Part shown: positions 1 to 8,152 of the stretch, one piece after another
Layout of the letters: every line of letters starts with the position of its first letter
How positions within the stretch are numbered: the stretch's first letter is position 1
Assembly: GCA_937888615.1 (NCBI GenBank)
Contig: CALABZ010000019.1
Coordinates: 1 to 32,826 of the forward strand
Length of the DNA: 32,826 nucleotides
Direction of reading: 5' to 3'
Origin: an uncultured Lentisphaeria bacterium
GTDB taxonomy: Bacteria; Verrucomicrobiota; Lentisphaeria; Victivallales; Victivallaceae
Notes under the pieces: model-generated
Database searches by the model: none
What the model was told of the DNA's origin: nothing
The model's input: only the letters and a program-made list of their open reading frames with translations
Translations under genes and position numbers: made by a program

Positions 1-2
1 CG

Positions 3-206
3 TTTTTCCCAATTCACGACTGTCGACAGGTTCGGCCGCATGGTGCGGGCGGCATCAAGAACCTGCGTTTGGGAGATAACCGCGCGGACATGGTGGCCGA
101 AGGGAATCAATTATCTGTGAATGCCCTGAAACCGTTCACGCTGTTTTTTGACGAAGTGGAGTATCCGTGCCCGGCCGGAGCAAGCATCATTTACCTGAAA
201 CACTGA
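3..206 (+). CDS. C-terminal fragment of an unknown protein (5' end outside window)
   Basis: The reading frame is open from the left edge of the window to a TGA at 204-206, giving 67 residues that end in SIIYLKH. I do not recognise the family. The tail alternates hydrophobic and polar residues (KPFTLFFDEVEYPCPAG), which would suit a C-terminal beta-sandwich, but this is only an impression. Its last 20 bases overlap the end of the convergent CDF transporter gene. No start is visible, so length, localisation and function cannot be judged. It could be a chance open frame, although its composition looks protein-like. Confidence 0.4.
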   Translation, partial: FFPIHDCRQVRPHGAGGIKNLRLGDNRADMVAEGNQLSVNALKPFTLFFDEVEYPCPAGASIIYLKH

Positions 207-1083
207 TACCGTCTCTGTGCAATGGTTCGAGGTGAATCGTGGCGTCGATGCCGAGTTCACGTTCAATCGCTTTTTCAATTTTCTGGGCATATTCGTGGGC
301 TTCCGACAACGGCAGATCGCCCGACATCCGGACATGAAAACTCAATTCCGAATGAATCCCGTATTGATGGAGGTGAAAATGGTGCGCACAAACATCGCTC
401 CGCATGATATCCCGCGAAATACCGATGATCCGGTTTTCCAGTTCCGGCGATATCTCCGTGCCGAGAATCTGGTCCCAGACTTCACGAATCACCCCGAATG
501 CCGCATAAGCGATAATCAGCGCCACCACCAATGTCAGCAATCCGTCCATATACGGCCACGATCCGCCGAAAAGCATCCCCACCAACAGGATGATTGAACT
601 GATAGCGTCACTGCGGTGATGCCAGCCGTCGGCTTTCAAAGACTGCAATCCGCTCTGCCGGGCGGCCCGAAACGCATACTGCGCCATCGCTTCTTTGACG
701 GCGATCGACACCAACATGGCGATCACCCCCATTTTCCCGTAAACCGTCACCTGCGGATGACAGAGTTTTCCAATTCCGACCACGCCGAATTCGAACGCCA
801 CCATCAGCAGCATAATCCCGATGACCAACGCCGTAACCAGTTCGGCGCGACCGTGTCCGAAAGGATGTTTCTTATCAGCCGGTCGACCGGCGATCTTCAC
901 CCCAATCAGCAGAATAACCGACGAGAGCGAGTCCGAAAGCGTATGCCACGCATCCGCGACAATCGCCATCGAACCGACCATGATCCCAACCCACAGCTTA
1001 TAACCGAACAACAGCAGATTCCCGACAATGGAAATCCACCCCTGAAGCTGTGCACAATGTAATTTTTCCGGACTTGAGCTCAT
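187..1083 (-). CDS. Cation diffusion facilitator (CDF) family metal transporter
   Basis: This is an inner-membrane divalent metal/proton antiporter, probably exporting zinc, iron or manganese. The first metal-site helix carries DAWHTLSD (Asp44, His47, Asp51). The conserved loop HPFGHGRAE follows near residue 74, and the second site lies in DGWHHRSD near residue 155. About six hydrophobic helices are followed by a cytosolic ZT-dimer-like domain of about 85 residues containing HHFHLHQYG and ending IHLEPL. Length is about 298 residues, normal for the family. A GTG at 1089 is possible, but the ATG at 1083 has GAGG about five bases upstream and is preferred. It lies 14 bases after holA on the same strand and is probably the last gene of the M42-holA-CDF run. 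Substrate specificity cannot be read from the sequence. Confidence 0.93.
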   Translation of the reverse strand: MSSSPEKLHCAQLQGWISIVGNLLLFGYKLWVGIMVGSMAIVADAWHTLSDSLSSVILLIGVKIAGRPADKKHPFGHGRAELVTALVIGIMLLMVAFEFGVVGIGKLCHPQVTVYGKMGVIAMLVSIAVKEAMAQYAFRAARQSGLQSLKADGWHHRSDAISSIILLVGMLFGGSWPYMDGLLTLVVALIIAYAAFGVIREVWDQILGTEISPELENRIIGISRDIMRSDVCAHHFHLHQYGIHSELSFHVRMSGDLPLSEAHEYAQKIEKAIERELGIDATIHLEPLHRDGISVSGK

Positions 1084-1097
1084 TTTCACCTCGAGAC

Positions 1098-2243
1098 TTA
1101 ATAACGACGATTCCGCTGGCCCGCTTCCGCCGGACGGCAGATTTTCAGGACCAATTGTTCAAGCACCATCCGCGATTCACCGCCGCCGGACACCAGCGCC
1201 CGGTTGGCCTGAAGGATATAATCCAGAATTTGCGCCAATTCAGACGGGCTGAAATCCAATGCCTTGCGGCAAACCATGAACGCACGATACGGATGCAGGC
1301 CCGCCAGATAATTGCCGGGGTAATCTTCCTTGCGAATGGAGTCAAAAAACGATTTGCCGACACTATTCTTCACCCCGAGCTCGGCAGCGGCACAGCGTAC
1401 CTTGATCAATTCCTGGAAACCGCGCACCGCGCCGGAAAGCAGATTCAGCTCCATGCCTCCCCCGCTCTCGCGCTGGGCCTTCATCTGTTCAATCAGGGTA
1501 TCAATGAGCTCCAGGGCTCCGACGGCGTTGCGCTCAAGCAAAGCATTGCTGAACTCATACCCCAGTGCTTCCGGGGTGCGGCTGCAAACCGCCCGGCAAT
1601 CGGCCATCGTGATCGCTTCACGGTCGCCGGTGTAACAGGCCACCTTTTCGACTTCGTTGATCAGCCTGCCGGTGTCGGTACCGACGGTGGCGACCAGGAA
1701 CTCAATGGACCGGAAATCAATCTTCTTGCCCAGTTTGGCGCATATGGAACGGATTTTCTCGGTCTGGCTCTCGGCATACCCTTTTTTGTCCTTGTCTTCC
1801 AGCCGGGCCTTTTTGTAAAAGTTGATTTCAGCACCGGACACGGCTTTACAGCTCTTGAAAAAAGCCTTGCGCTGGTCGATGTCGGGGCCGTCCACCACCA
1901 GCGTTACATCCTCCGGCAGGCCGTCTTTCATAAAGGCGATCCATTCGGAAGCGACTTGGCCGAGCGGAGTTTTGGCCCCCGCTTCCTGGAGTTTGTCAAA
2001 ATAGTTGAAATGCTTGAACCAGATTTTCTTGTCAGCAGTCAAAAATGGCGGCGTCCGCAGCGCATTGAGCAAATCGGCCACAATATTTTCGGGTTTGCGG
2101 GTGGTGTCGTCGGTGTCGCCGGCAATGATTTCAAGCTCGGGACATTGCTCCGGTTCACCGCCGCAGAGGGAAACGACAAGTTCACGCGCGGCGGTTTTCA
2201 CCGCCACGTCGTCATCGCCGCTGAATAAATAAAAACGACCCAT
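1098..2243 (-). CDS. holA: DNA polymerase III subunit delta
   Basis: Delta is the clamp-loader subunit that opens the beta sliding clamp. The 381-residue product starts MGRFYLFSGDD, like other HolA N-termini (F-Y-L-[FL]-x-G-x-[DE]). It has an N-terminal AAA+-like region without a working Walker A, a central segment EFLVATVGTDTGRLINEVEKV matching the conserved HolA region in which the nascent helix bundle is packed, and a C-terminal helical collar domain. It is slightly longer than the usual 330-345 residues. The ATG lies only seven bases beyond the stop of the M42 peptidase gene, with a weak GAG-type ribosome site inside that gene's end, so translational coupling is likely. Residue-level identification is by overall pattern; HolA is a poorly conserved family. 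Confidence 0.88.
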   Translation of the reverse strand: MGRFYLFSGDDDVAVKTAARELVVSLCGGEPEQCPELEIIAGDTDDTTRKPENIVADLLNALRTPPFLTADKKIWFKHFNYFDKLQEAGAKTPLGQVASEWIAFMKDGLPEDVTLVVDGPDIDQRKAFFKSCKAVSGAEINFYKKARLEDKDKKGYAESQTEKIRSICAKLGKKIDFRSIEFLVATVGTDTGRLINEVEKVACYTGDREAITMADCRAVCSRTPEALGYEFSNALLERNAVGALELIDTLIEQMKAQRESGGGMELNLLSGAVRGFQELIKVRCAAAELGVKNSVGKSFFDSIRKEDYPGNYLAGLHPYRAFMVCRKALDFSPSELAQILDYILQANRALVSGGGESRMVLEQLVLKICRPAEAGQRNRRY

Positions 2244-2250
2244 ATTCGAC

Positions 2251-3324
2251 TCAGTCTATGCCGGGAATGAAACTTTCTTTGCCCTTGAACGACGCGATCG
2301 TTTCGGTCAAAATGCCGATCGCGCCTTCGACGTCACGCAGGTCGCAGATTTCCACCGGCGAGTGCATATAACGGTTCGGAATACTGACCAACGCGGTCGC
2401 CACGCCCGCCCGCGACAACTGAATCTGGGCGGTATCGGTGCCGCCGCTGGCGCGATGCGCCACCGTTTCCTGATACTTGATCTTGTGCTTGTCGGCGGCT
2501 TTGCGCATGATCCGGCCGAGGACGATATTGTTGTCGGCGCTGTTGGTGAGTTCCGGGCCTTCGCCGAGCTTGATTTCGCCGAGCAGTTTCTTTTGCACGT
2601 CCGGAATGTCGGTGGTGAAGCCGACGTCAACCGCGAAACCGACCTTCGGCGCCACCGCGAAACTGCTGGTGATCGCGCCGCGAAGCCCGAGTTCCTCCTG
2701 CACCGTACCGACGCAGTAAACGCCGACCTTCAGCTTGCGTTTGGAGAGCTCACGAAGGGTTTCGGCCACCACGAACGCGCCGATTTTGTCATCCATCCCT
2801 TTGGACATGATCCGGTGATCGCCCATGCGCCTGAAGTTGCTGGGAAACGCCACCGGATCGCCCACTTTGACGATTTTGGCCGCATCTTCGCGGTCGGCCG
2901 CGCCGATATCGATCCACAGATCGCTCAATTCCGGCGGAATATCGCGTTCCTTCGGCGTACACAGGTGGATCGGTTTCTTGCCGATCACGCCGCGAACGCG
3001 CCCGGAAGCGGTCAGTACCTCGACTTCAAGTCCCGGAACGGTCAGCTTGTCGATGCCGCCGTTGGCACGGAAGTACAACAGCCCTTCTTCGGAAATATAA
3101 ACGACCTGAAAACCGATTTCATCGTAATGCCCGGCCAGCATGACCCGGAATTCCGCTTTCGGATTCAACACGCCAAAGGTACTGCCCATCACATCGGTGT
3201 AAACTTCATCGGCGAATTTGGAGAGATATTCGCGGTAAACTGCGGCGGTTTCGACTTCGTATCCGGACGGCCCGGAGCACAGCATCAATTTCTCCAGAAA
3301 TTTCAAACTTGTAGCACTCAGCAT
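2251..3324 (-). CDS. M42 family metallopeptidase (aminopeptidase)
   Basis: This is a cytosolic di-metal aminopeptidase of the glutamyl-aminopeptidase/tetrahedral (TET) group, 357 residues long, which is typical. The sequence shows the N-terminal LCSGPSGYE motif, the first metal His in AGHYDEIG (near residue 66), the bridging Asp in KGMDDKIGAF (near 177), the catalytic Glu pair in VQEELGLRG (near 210), a metal Asp in VDVGFTTDIP and the last His in YMHSPVE near residue 319. All expected metal ligands are present, so the enzyme should be active. It follows arfB after about 70 bases and precedes holA by seven. These enzymes usually trim peptides released by the proteasome or other proteases; older annotations as endoglucanase are misleading. 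Confidence 0.93.
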   Translation of the reverse strand: MLSATSLKFLEKLMLCSGPSGYEVETAAVYREYLSKFADEVYTDVMGSTFGVLNPKAEFRVMLAGHYDEIGFQVVYISEEGLLYFRANGGIDKLTVPGLEVEVLTASGRVRGVIGKKPIHLCTPKERDIPPELSDLWIDIGAADREDAAKIVKVGDPVAFPSNFRRMGDHRIMSKGMDDKIGAFVVAETLRELSKRKLKVGVYCVGTVQEELGLRGAITSSFAVAPKVGFAVDVGFTTDIPDVQKKLLGEIKLGEGPELTNSADNNIVLGRIMRKAADKHKIKYQETVAHRASGGTDTAQIQLSRAGVATALVSIPNRYMHSPVEICDLRDVEGAIGILTETIASFKGKESFIPGID

Positions 3325-3395
3325 GATTTCACCTCATTATTGCAATTGCTTTCATATTCTTCATAACGTGCCGCTGTTTTGCGAATTTTCAAATC

Positions 3396-3818
3396 TTATT
3401 CGGAAATATTTTTGCGGCGGAGCGACTTTTTCGCCCCTTGTTTTTTCTTGCGGTCCAGCCGTTTCTCGATCGCCCCCCGGCCCGGCTTGGTGGGACGGCG
3501 CTTGCGCGGCACCACCAGCGCCCCGCGAATAATCGCGCCGAGACGTTCGCGCGCTTCCTCGCGGTTCAGCAACTGGCTGCGGTGGATGCGGCTCTCCACA
3601 AACAGCGTCCCGTCCCCGGTAAGCCTGCCGGACAACCGTTCCAGCAGACGCGCTTTCAGTTCATCCGGGAACACCCGGGAATCCGCCGGTTTCCAGCCGA
3701 TGCGGACCGCCGACGAAACTTTGTTGACATTCTGCCCGCCGGGACCGGAAGAAAGGAAAAAATCCTCCGTCAATTCATCCGGCGGGATCGTGATACGTGA
3801 GTTGATAATTATGGACAT
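3396..3818 (-). CDS. arfB: Peptidyl-tRNA hydrolase ArfB (alternative ribosome-rescue factor)
   Basis: ArfB hydrolyses peptidyl-tRNA on ribosomes stalled without a stop codon. The 140-residue length equals the known family size. The catalytic loop GPGGQNVNKVSSAV is visible at about residues 24-37, including the GGQ that enters the peptidyl-transferase centre. The C-terminus is a basic tail (RKRRPTKPGRG, then RLDRKKKQGAKK) of the kind that inserts into the empty mRNA channel. The domain that reads stop codons in RF1/RF2 is absent, which separates it from true release factors. Its ATG overlaps the end of the glycoside hydrolase gene by ten bases, suggesting coupled translation. No tmRNA or other rescue gene was seen in the window. 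Confidence 0.95.
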   Translation of the reverse strand: MSIIINSRITIPPDELTEDFFLSSGPGGQNVNKVSSAVRIGWKPADSRVFPDELKARLLERLSGRLTGDGTLFVESRIHRSQLLNREEARERLGAIIRGALVVPRKRRPTKPGRGAIEKRLDRKKKQGAKKSLRRKNISE

Positions 3819-5128
3819 TTGGCCGGGTATTTCCAGTATTCGGTGATGATCTTGCGCATGCCGTCACGCGCGGTATTGTTCTTCGGAGCAAAAACACTGC
3901 TGTAGGAGAAAAAACACGAGCCCTGGATCTCCGGATGCCTGCCGTTGTAACGAAGCTGGTTGGGAATCTCCAGGTAATTCCGCCAGGTCCCGGAATCCCC
4001 CATCTTATACGCCGCATGACCGATATAAAGCCTGGTACCGGTGTCTTGAACAACATTCACCCACCAGTCGGCCAACGCCGCGTAAGCCGCCTTCTCGTGA
4101 TCGAACGGCCAGTAAATCTGCGGCACGATATAATCAATCCAACCGCGCCGAGCCCATTTGCGCGTGTCGGCGAACTGGGCAAAATAAGATTGGGTGCCAT
4201 CGGTCAGGGAGCCTTTCCGGTGCGATTTGCAGTTGGCCCAGATGCCGAACGGGCTGACCCCGAATTCAACATTGCGGTGATAGCGCCGGTTATAAGCCCG
4301 TATGGTGTCGGAAACGCTCTTTATCGCGTTATCGACATTGACCCGGCGCCAGTCGTCCAATGCCAAACGACCCGGATTGTTCCGGCGAAATGTCGTGCTA
4401 TCGGCCCCCCCCACCTCTTTGTACGGATAAAAATAGTCATCGAAATGAATCGCGTCAACATCGTAATTGCCAATAATCTCCTCCACCGTGTCGGTAATGA
4501 AGCGAACCACCTCCGGCTCCCCCGGATTCAGGATCAGCAGTTGGTTCCTGCCGGACGGGATCGACAACACCAGTTCGGGCCGACGGCGGGCGAAGTTCTG
4601 CGGGCTCAACGTCTTCAGGTAAGCCGCCTTGCTTAGAGAGGTTTCCGAGGTCACCCGATAAGGGTTCAGCCAGGCATGGAATTGCATGCCGCGCTTGTGA
4701 GTTTCGTCGATCATAAAGCGCAGCGGGTCAAAACTCCCCAGCCCTTTGCCTTCCGTCCCCGTCAGGAAGCGCGACCACGGATTCAATTTCGACGGATAAA
4801 ACGCATCGCTGGTCGGACGTACCTGGAAGATCACCGTATTGAAATTGGCCCGACGCAGGTTCTCCACCAATTGAATGAAATTTTTTTTGAACGCCGCCGC
4901 ATTCACGTTTGCCGGAAAGTCAATATTTTTTACCGTCGCCACCCAGATTCCCCGCATCTCCGTATTGCTCGGCCGGTAACGTCCCGGTATCATTACCTTT
5001 TCTTTAGACAAGGCCCCCGCATACGGAATCGGCTTCCCCGTCCGAAAGTCCGTCAAATACTCATATTTGACCTGCCCCCGCCCGGTCATGAACGCAAAAA
5101 ACGACAGAATGAACAAAAATCCTTTCAT
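3809..5128 (-). CDS. Secreted family-10-like glycosyl hydrolase (GHL10/DUF187 type)
   Basis: From the preferred ATG the protein has 439 residues. Residues 1-18 (MKGFLFILSFFAFMTGRG) form a short signal peptide, so it should be exported. The catalytic TIM barrel begins at about residue 57 with MRGIWVATVKNIDFP and continues with NTVIFQVRPTSDAFYPS, WLNPYRVT, DAIHFDDYFYP, GVSPFGIWAN and YIVPQIYW, which are the landmark strands of the GHL10 family. Members are thought to act on peptidoglycan or related glycans, but the substrate is not established. The open frame extends to 5212; I chose 5128 because GGGAGG lies six bases upstream and the signal peptide begins there. The extra upstream codons fall in a palindromic non-coding element. 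The 3' end overlaps arfB. Confidence 0.9.
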   Translation of the reverse strand: MKGFLFILSFFAFMTGRGQVKYEYLTDFRTGKPIPYAGALSKEKVMIPGRYRPSNTEMRGIWVATVKNIDFPANVNAAAFKKNFIQLVENLRRANFNTVIFQVRPTSDAFYPSKLNPWSRFLTGTEGKGLGSFDPLRFMIDETHKRGMQFHAWLNPYRVTSETSLSKAAYLKTLSPQNFARRRPELVLSIPSGRNQLLILNPGEPEVVRFITDTVEEIIGNYDVDAIHFDDYFYPYKEVGGADSTTFRRNNPGRLALDDWRRVNVDNAIKSVSDTIRAYNRRYHRNVEFGVSPFGIWANCKSHRKGSLTDGTQSYFAQFADTRKWARRGWIDYIVPQIYWPFDHEKAAYAALADWWVNVVQDTGTRLYIGHAAYKMGDSGTWRNYLEIPNQLRYNGRHPEIQGSCFFSYSSVFAPKNNTARDGMRKIITEYWKYPAKCP

Positions 5129-5140
5129 TGGAGCCTCCCG

Positions 5141-5425
5141 GGGATTTCGCTTTGCAAGCGACCAGCGCGGGTACGACCCGCTGCGACTGACTGCTGGATC
5201 ACGTGCGGGCACGGCCCGCTGCGAAGTTCTTTTTGTTCCGATCTTTGCTGATAAGGCAACGTCACGATCCGTGGAGCTTCTTGGAGGAGGGGTGCAGGGG
5301 GGAACCTTGAAGCGTCAAGGTTTCCCCTGCGAAATAATATATTTCCCCCGCAAGTCCAGTCGCAGCGGCACGCTGCCGCACGCGGTCCAGCGGCGGAACG
5401 CTGGTCGCTCGTAGAGCGAAATCCC
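5141..5425. repeat. MITE-like or REP-cluster element with 27-bp inverted ends
   Basis: The left end (5141-5167) and right end (5399-5425) are inverted copies of a 27-base sequence, matching at 24 positions. Each end itself folds (TCGCT...AGCGA). Inside are three small hairpins of one design: 5167-5181 (GCGGGT/ACG/ACCCGC), 5205-5219 (GCGGGC/ACG/GCCCGC) and, inverted, 5365-5379 (GCGGCA/CGC/TGCCGC). Each is followed on its own strand by TGCGA, which continues as CTG in two of the three. A larger hairpin sits at 5294-5330. No transposase or target duplication was identified, so whether it is a mobile element or a REP-type cluster is open. Confidence 0.6.
5294..5330. repeat. Large near-perfect hairpin inside the element
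   Basis: The arms GCAGGGG...AACCTTGA and TCAAGGTT...CCCCTGC pair over about 16 bases around the four-base loop AGCG, with one bulge or mismatch at the G-run. No long T-run follows on either strand, so it is not a textbook intrinsic terminator. It may act as an RNA-processing or stability structure in the transcript between DUF493 and the glycoside hydrolase. Confidence 0.6.
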
Positions 5426-5471
5426 ATTCTCAGCATATCGAACCGTCCTCGGATTATAGGCGAAAAAACCG

Positions 5472-5735
5472 TCAAAGGACCATTTTTACGCCCGGTATGG
5501 CGTTGAAGGCGGCTGAGATGTCTTCCATGAATTTGCGATCGGGAAAAGTGACCGTGACCAGATAGCTGACATATTTGCCGCCGGCGGATTCATTGCCGAT
5601 GTTCAACGGATTAGCGACCTTGAATTCTTCCAGCACCTGGCGGATGCGACGAACCACTTCGGGATGGGCGGCATTTTCGGTAATAATCCGATAATGCCAG
5701 TCCACAGGATATTCAAGTGTTTTACCCTCGAACAT
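5472..5735 (-). CDS. DUF493 (YbeD-like) family protein
   Basis: This small 87-residue cytosolic protein has the ACT-like ferredoxin fold seen in YbeD. It opens with a LEYPVDWHYRII strand similar to the family's L-x-[FY]-P start, has the central Y-V-S-Y-L-V-T-V-T strand (SAGGKYVSYLVTVTF), and ends in VKMVL, matching the usual C-terminal [IV]-[KR]-M-V-L of YbeD proteins. The family has no settled biochemical function, and a regulatory or ligand-binding role is only assumed. Its ATG overlaps the bamA stop codon (TGATG), so it is almost certainly translated by coupling from bamA. That placement is physical only and does not prove a role in outer-membrane assembly. Confidence 0.82.
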   Translation of the reverse strand: MFEGKTLEYPVDWHYRIITENAAHPEVVRRIRQVLEEFKVANPLNIGNESAGGKYVSYLVTVTFPDRKFMEDISAAFNAIPGVKMVL

Positions 5736-8047
5736 CAGAACGCCACCCCCATATTGAAGTGGAAGCGCAGGGTACTTTTCACGTAATCCTGATCATTCAG
5801 GATCGGGTACGCCAGGTCGAGTTTGATCGGCGCGTTGAAATACGGAACTTTAAGGCGCAGACCGTAACCGGCGCCGACGTTGAACTTATTGAAATCATAG
5901 CGGTAGGAGGCGGACCAGACGTTACCGGCATCGACAAATACCGCACCGCGGATAAAGCTCCAGATCGGGTGCGTCACTTCGGCGGTCAGCAACAGCATGG
6001 AGTTACCGCCGACTTCGTGGCCATTGCAGTCGGTCGGGCTGACTTCACGGTACGGGAAACCGCGGATGGTGTCGCCGCCGCCCAGGAAGTAGCGTTCAAA
6101 CACCGGAATGTCATCCTTGTAATTGAACCCGGACACGGTCCCGATCTTGCCGCCGACATGGGTGACGATCGCTTTTTCGAAAAATGAATAATAATAGCTC
6201 GCCTTGGCCTCGACCCGATAGTAGTTGTCGCTGGACCCGAGCACGCGGGGCGTGACCGACGAAAATGCGTTCAGGTAATAGCCCGAGGTCGGTTCCATGA
6301 GGTTGTCGCGAGTGTCGCGGGTAAGGGAGATCGACGGCTGGCTGACCCGCCAGTTCCCCTGCAGGTCCCGCATCTCCTGCGACTGGTCGCTGGAAACCTT
6401 GTATACCCGCACGTATTCGATCTTGTAACCGGCAGTCACCGAGGTGAAATCGTCGAAAATCCGCTTGGTCAGCGAGAATTTGCCGCCGCCGCGCTGTTCG
6501 TTCCAATACTGGTATTCGAATTCATTCCAGTAACCGGACATATCCAACCGCAACGGAATTCCGAGGAGCCACGGTTCGCTGAAGTCCACGTTGAAGCCCA
6601 TGCGCTCAATACCGAACAGGCCCTGGATACGGAAGCGCTGACCGCCGCCGTAGAACCAGTTTTTCGGGTCGCTGATGTCAAAGTTGGAGTTGCTGACTTC
6701 GACCATACCGACCAGGCTGTCTTCGGACGAATAACCGCCGCCGATCTTAAAGGTGAACGTTTCTTTTTCTTCGACGTCAAAAGTCACATCTTTCTTGCCG
6801 ATCTGGTCGGTGTTTACCGACACGGCTTCGACACTCTTGAAGTAACCGGTCCCCATCAGGCGTTCTTTGCTGGCCTCGATACGGTTATTGTCGAGCGGAT
6901 CGTCCGGCTGGATCACGAGTTCACGGAGGATAACGGGGGTTTTGGTCTTTTTATTGCCGACGACATAGACCTCGCCGACCTCGTACTTGCGTCCTTCGTA
7001 AACGATGAACTTCAGGTTCACCGTCTTGTTTTGAAAGTCCGGAATGCGTTCGGCGGAACAGGCTACGTCGGCATAACCGAGTGTCTGGTAGAGTCCGGTG
7101 ATTTCCTTGTTGCTGGCTTGTTCCTCGCGATTATCGAAAACCTGTCCTTTTTTGAGCTTAATCAGCCCCAGAAGCTGTTCCGTGTCGAAAACATGGTTGC
7201 CCTCGATGGAAATATCGCCGACCTTGTAGGGTTCCCCTTCGTAGAGCTTGTAGTTGATATCGACATATTCGGGATCGCCGGTTTGAGGGGTGACGGTCAC
7301 GTCCTCGACTTTAAAGTCAAGATAGCCCTTGTTCAGGTAGAGTTCACGAAGGCGGGCCTTGTCGTTATTGATTTCGGCGGGGTCGAAAAGCCCGACCTCA
7401 AAGAAACGGCTGAGGAGCGACCAGCGGTTGGCCAATACATCTTTCAAGGTCATGGAGGAGTAGACGGTATTGCCCTCGAAGGTAACATGGTCCACTTTCA
7501 GCCGCAAATTTTCGGTGATCTGAAAAATCACATCGACCCGGCCGTCTTCAAGGGTTTTGATTTCGGGAACCACCTGGGCTTCGTTATACCCTTTCTCCTT
7601 GTAGAATTCGCGCAATTTGCGAGCGCTTTCACGGAGTTGATTGTCGTTCATTGGCTGGTCGGCGTTCAGTGACACGTTGCGCATAAGTTCGTAGGAATCG
7701 AACTTGACATTACCGACGACATAAACGTTTTTGATAGTAGGGCGGGCCACGGTTTTGATGGTGACGTCGACCTTGCCGTCGCCGGCTTCCTTGGTTTCGG
7801 TGAGCACGTCCGCGAAATAACCGGTCTCGTAGAGACGTTTAATATCGGAGTTCAGGACATTTTCATCGAACACGCCTCCGGGCTTAAGCTGAAGATTGAA
7901 TCGGATCAGTTCTTCGGAAAGCTTGCTTTTTCCTTCCTGCACGATGTTGATTTTGCCGATTTCGGCCGCCGACACCCCGCAAAAAAGAACCATCATCAGG
8001 GTCAGCACCAGCGCCGTTATCCGCTTTCGTATTGCTGTGAGCGGCAT
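5735..8047 (-). CDS. bamA: Outer membrane protein assembly factor BamA (Omp85 family)
   Basis: BamA is the beta-barrel that inserts other outer-membrane proteins. The 770-residue product has a signal peptide (residues 1 to about 26, ending VSAAE). Five POTRA modules follow up to about residue 420, with repeated G-[YF]-x(2)-[AV] turns such as ETGYFADV, EKGYNEAQV, NKGYLDFKV, TLGYADVAC and GTGYFKSV. The barrel then carries the Omp85 signature around TIRGFPYREVSP (near residue 660, the [VI]RGF motif of loop 6) and a C-terminal strand ending in phenylalanine. The open frame begins a few codons earlier at a TTG, but AAGGAG seven bases before the ATG at 8047 decides the start. Its presence shows a Gram-negative double membrane. 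Confidence 0.96.
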   Translation of the reverse strand: MPLTAIRKRITALVLTLMMVLFCGVSAAEIGKINIVQEGKSKLSEELIRFNLQLKPGGVFDENVLNSDIKRLYETGYFADVLTETKEAGDGKVDVTIKTVARPTIKNVYVVGNVKFDSYELMRNVSLNADQPMNDNQLRESARKLREFYKEKGYNEAQVVPEIKTLEDGRVDVIFQITENLRLKVDHVTFEGNTVYSSMTLKDVLANRWSLLSRFFEVGLFDPAEINNDKARLRELYLNKGYLDFKVEDVTVTPQTGDPEYVDINYKLYEGEPYKVGDISIEGNHVFDTEQLLGLIKLKKGQVFDNREEQASNKEITGLYQTLGYADVACSAERIPDFQNKTVNLKFIVYEGRKYEVGEVYVVGNKKTKTPVILRELVIQPDDPLDNNRIEASKERLMGTGYFKSVEAVSVNTDQIGKKDVTFDVEEKETFTFKIGGGYSSEDSLVGMVEVSNSNFDISDPKNWFYGGGQRFRIQGLFGIERMGFNVDFSEPWLLGIPLRLDMSGYWNEFEYQYWNEQRGGGKFSLTKRIFDDFTSVTAGYKIEYVRVYKVSSDQSQEMRDLQGNWRVSQPSISLTRDTRDNLMEPTSGYYLNAFSSVTPRVLGSSDNYYRVEAKASYYYSFFEKAIVTHVGGKIGTVSGFNYKDDIPVFERYFLGGGDTIRGFPYREVSPTDCNGHEVGGNSMLLLTAEVTHPIWSFIRGAVFVDAGNVWSASYRYDFNKFNVGAGYGLRLKVPYFNAPIKLDLAYPILNDQDYVKSTLRFHFNMGVAF

Positions 8048-8079
8048 TTTAACTCCTTGTGTCAATATAATTTTCAGCT

Positions 8080-8108
8080 AATATAAACCGCGGAAATCAC
8101 TTTTTCCA
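8080..8108 (-). promoter_or_regulatory. Predicted sigma-70-type promoter for bamA
   Basis: On the minus strand TGGAAA (-35, 8103-8108) and TATATT (-10, 8080-8085) are separated by 17 bases, placing the start of transcription about 25 bases before the bamA ATG. The -35 is imperfect. bamA may therefore be transcribed both from here and by read-through from aroB-dprA. Confidence 0.45.
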
Positions 8109-8152
8109 TCGCAAAAATGAAAAATAACCCCTATTTTGCGGATATCATGCCA

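Larger units (their letters stand above)
5129..5471. other. 343-bp intergenic stretch occupied mostly by an inverted-end, hairpin-rich element
   Basis: This is the only gap above 300 bases in the window. It lies between the DUF493 gene and the glycoside hydrolase gene, both on the minus strand. Nearly all of it (5141-5425) is a palindromic element described separately. A 116-codon minus-strand open frame crosses it, but its composition, rich in Arg, Ala and Pro with no recognisable domain, looks like translated repeat DNA. I found no convincing promoter for the hydrolase here; transcription could enter from bamA-DUF493 or from within the element. Confidence 0.7.

Noticed and set aside
1050..2228. 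Long open frame of 392 codons on the plus strand opposite holA
   Set aside because: It is fully antisense to a well-supported gene, has no domain or ribosome site, and is explained by the GC-rich third codon positions that remove stops from the opposite strand. The same applies to 2362-3366, 9372-10409, 14840-15748 and 20130-21113 on the plus strand, and to 10559-11695 and 16836-18035 on the minus strand.
5129..5212. N-terminal extension of the glycoside hydrolase
   Set aside because: The internal ATG at 5128 has a strong ribosome site and begins a signal peptide; the extension would bury the signal peptide and is made of repeat DNA.
5125..5475. 116-codon minus-strand frame across the 5141-5425 element
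   Set aside because: The translation is Arg/Ala/Pro-rich without domain or signal and simply reads through the palindromic repeats; its end also overlaps the start of the glycoside hydrolase.
8048..8065. Upstream TTG start for bamA
   Set aside because: It would include the ribosome-binding site of the ATG at 8047 as coding sequence.
8112..8142. CGCAAAA...TTTTGCG inverted repeat between dprA and bamA
   Set aside because: The stem is only seven base pairs, mostly A/T, with a 17-base loop; too weak to call a terminator.
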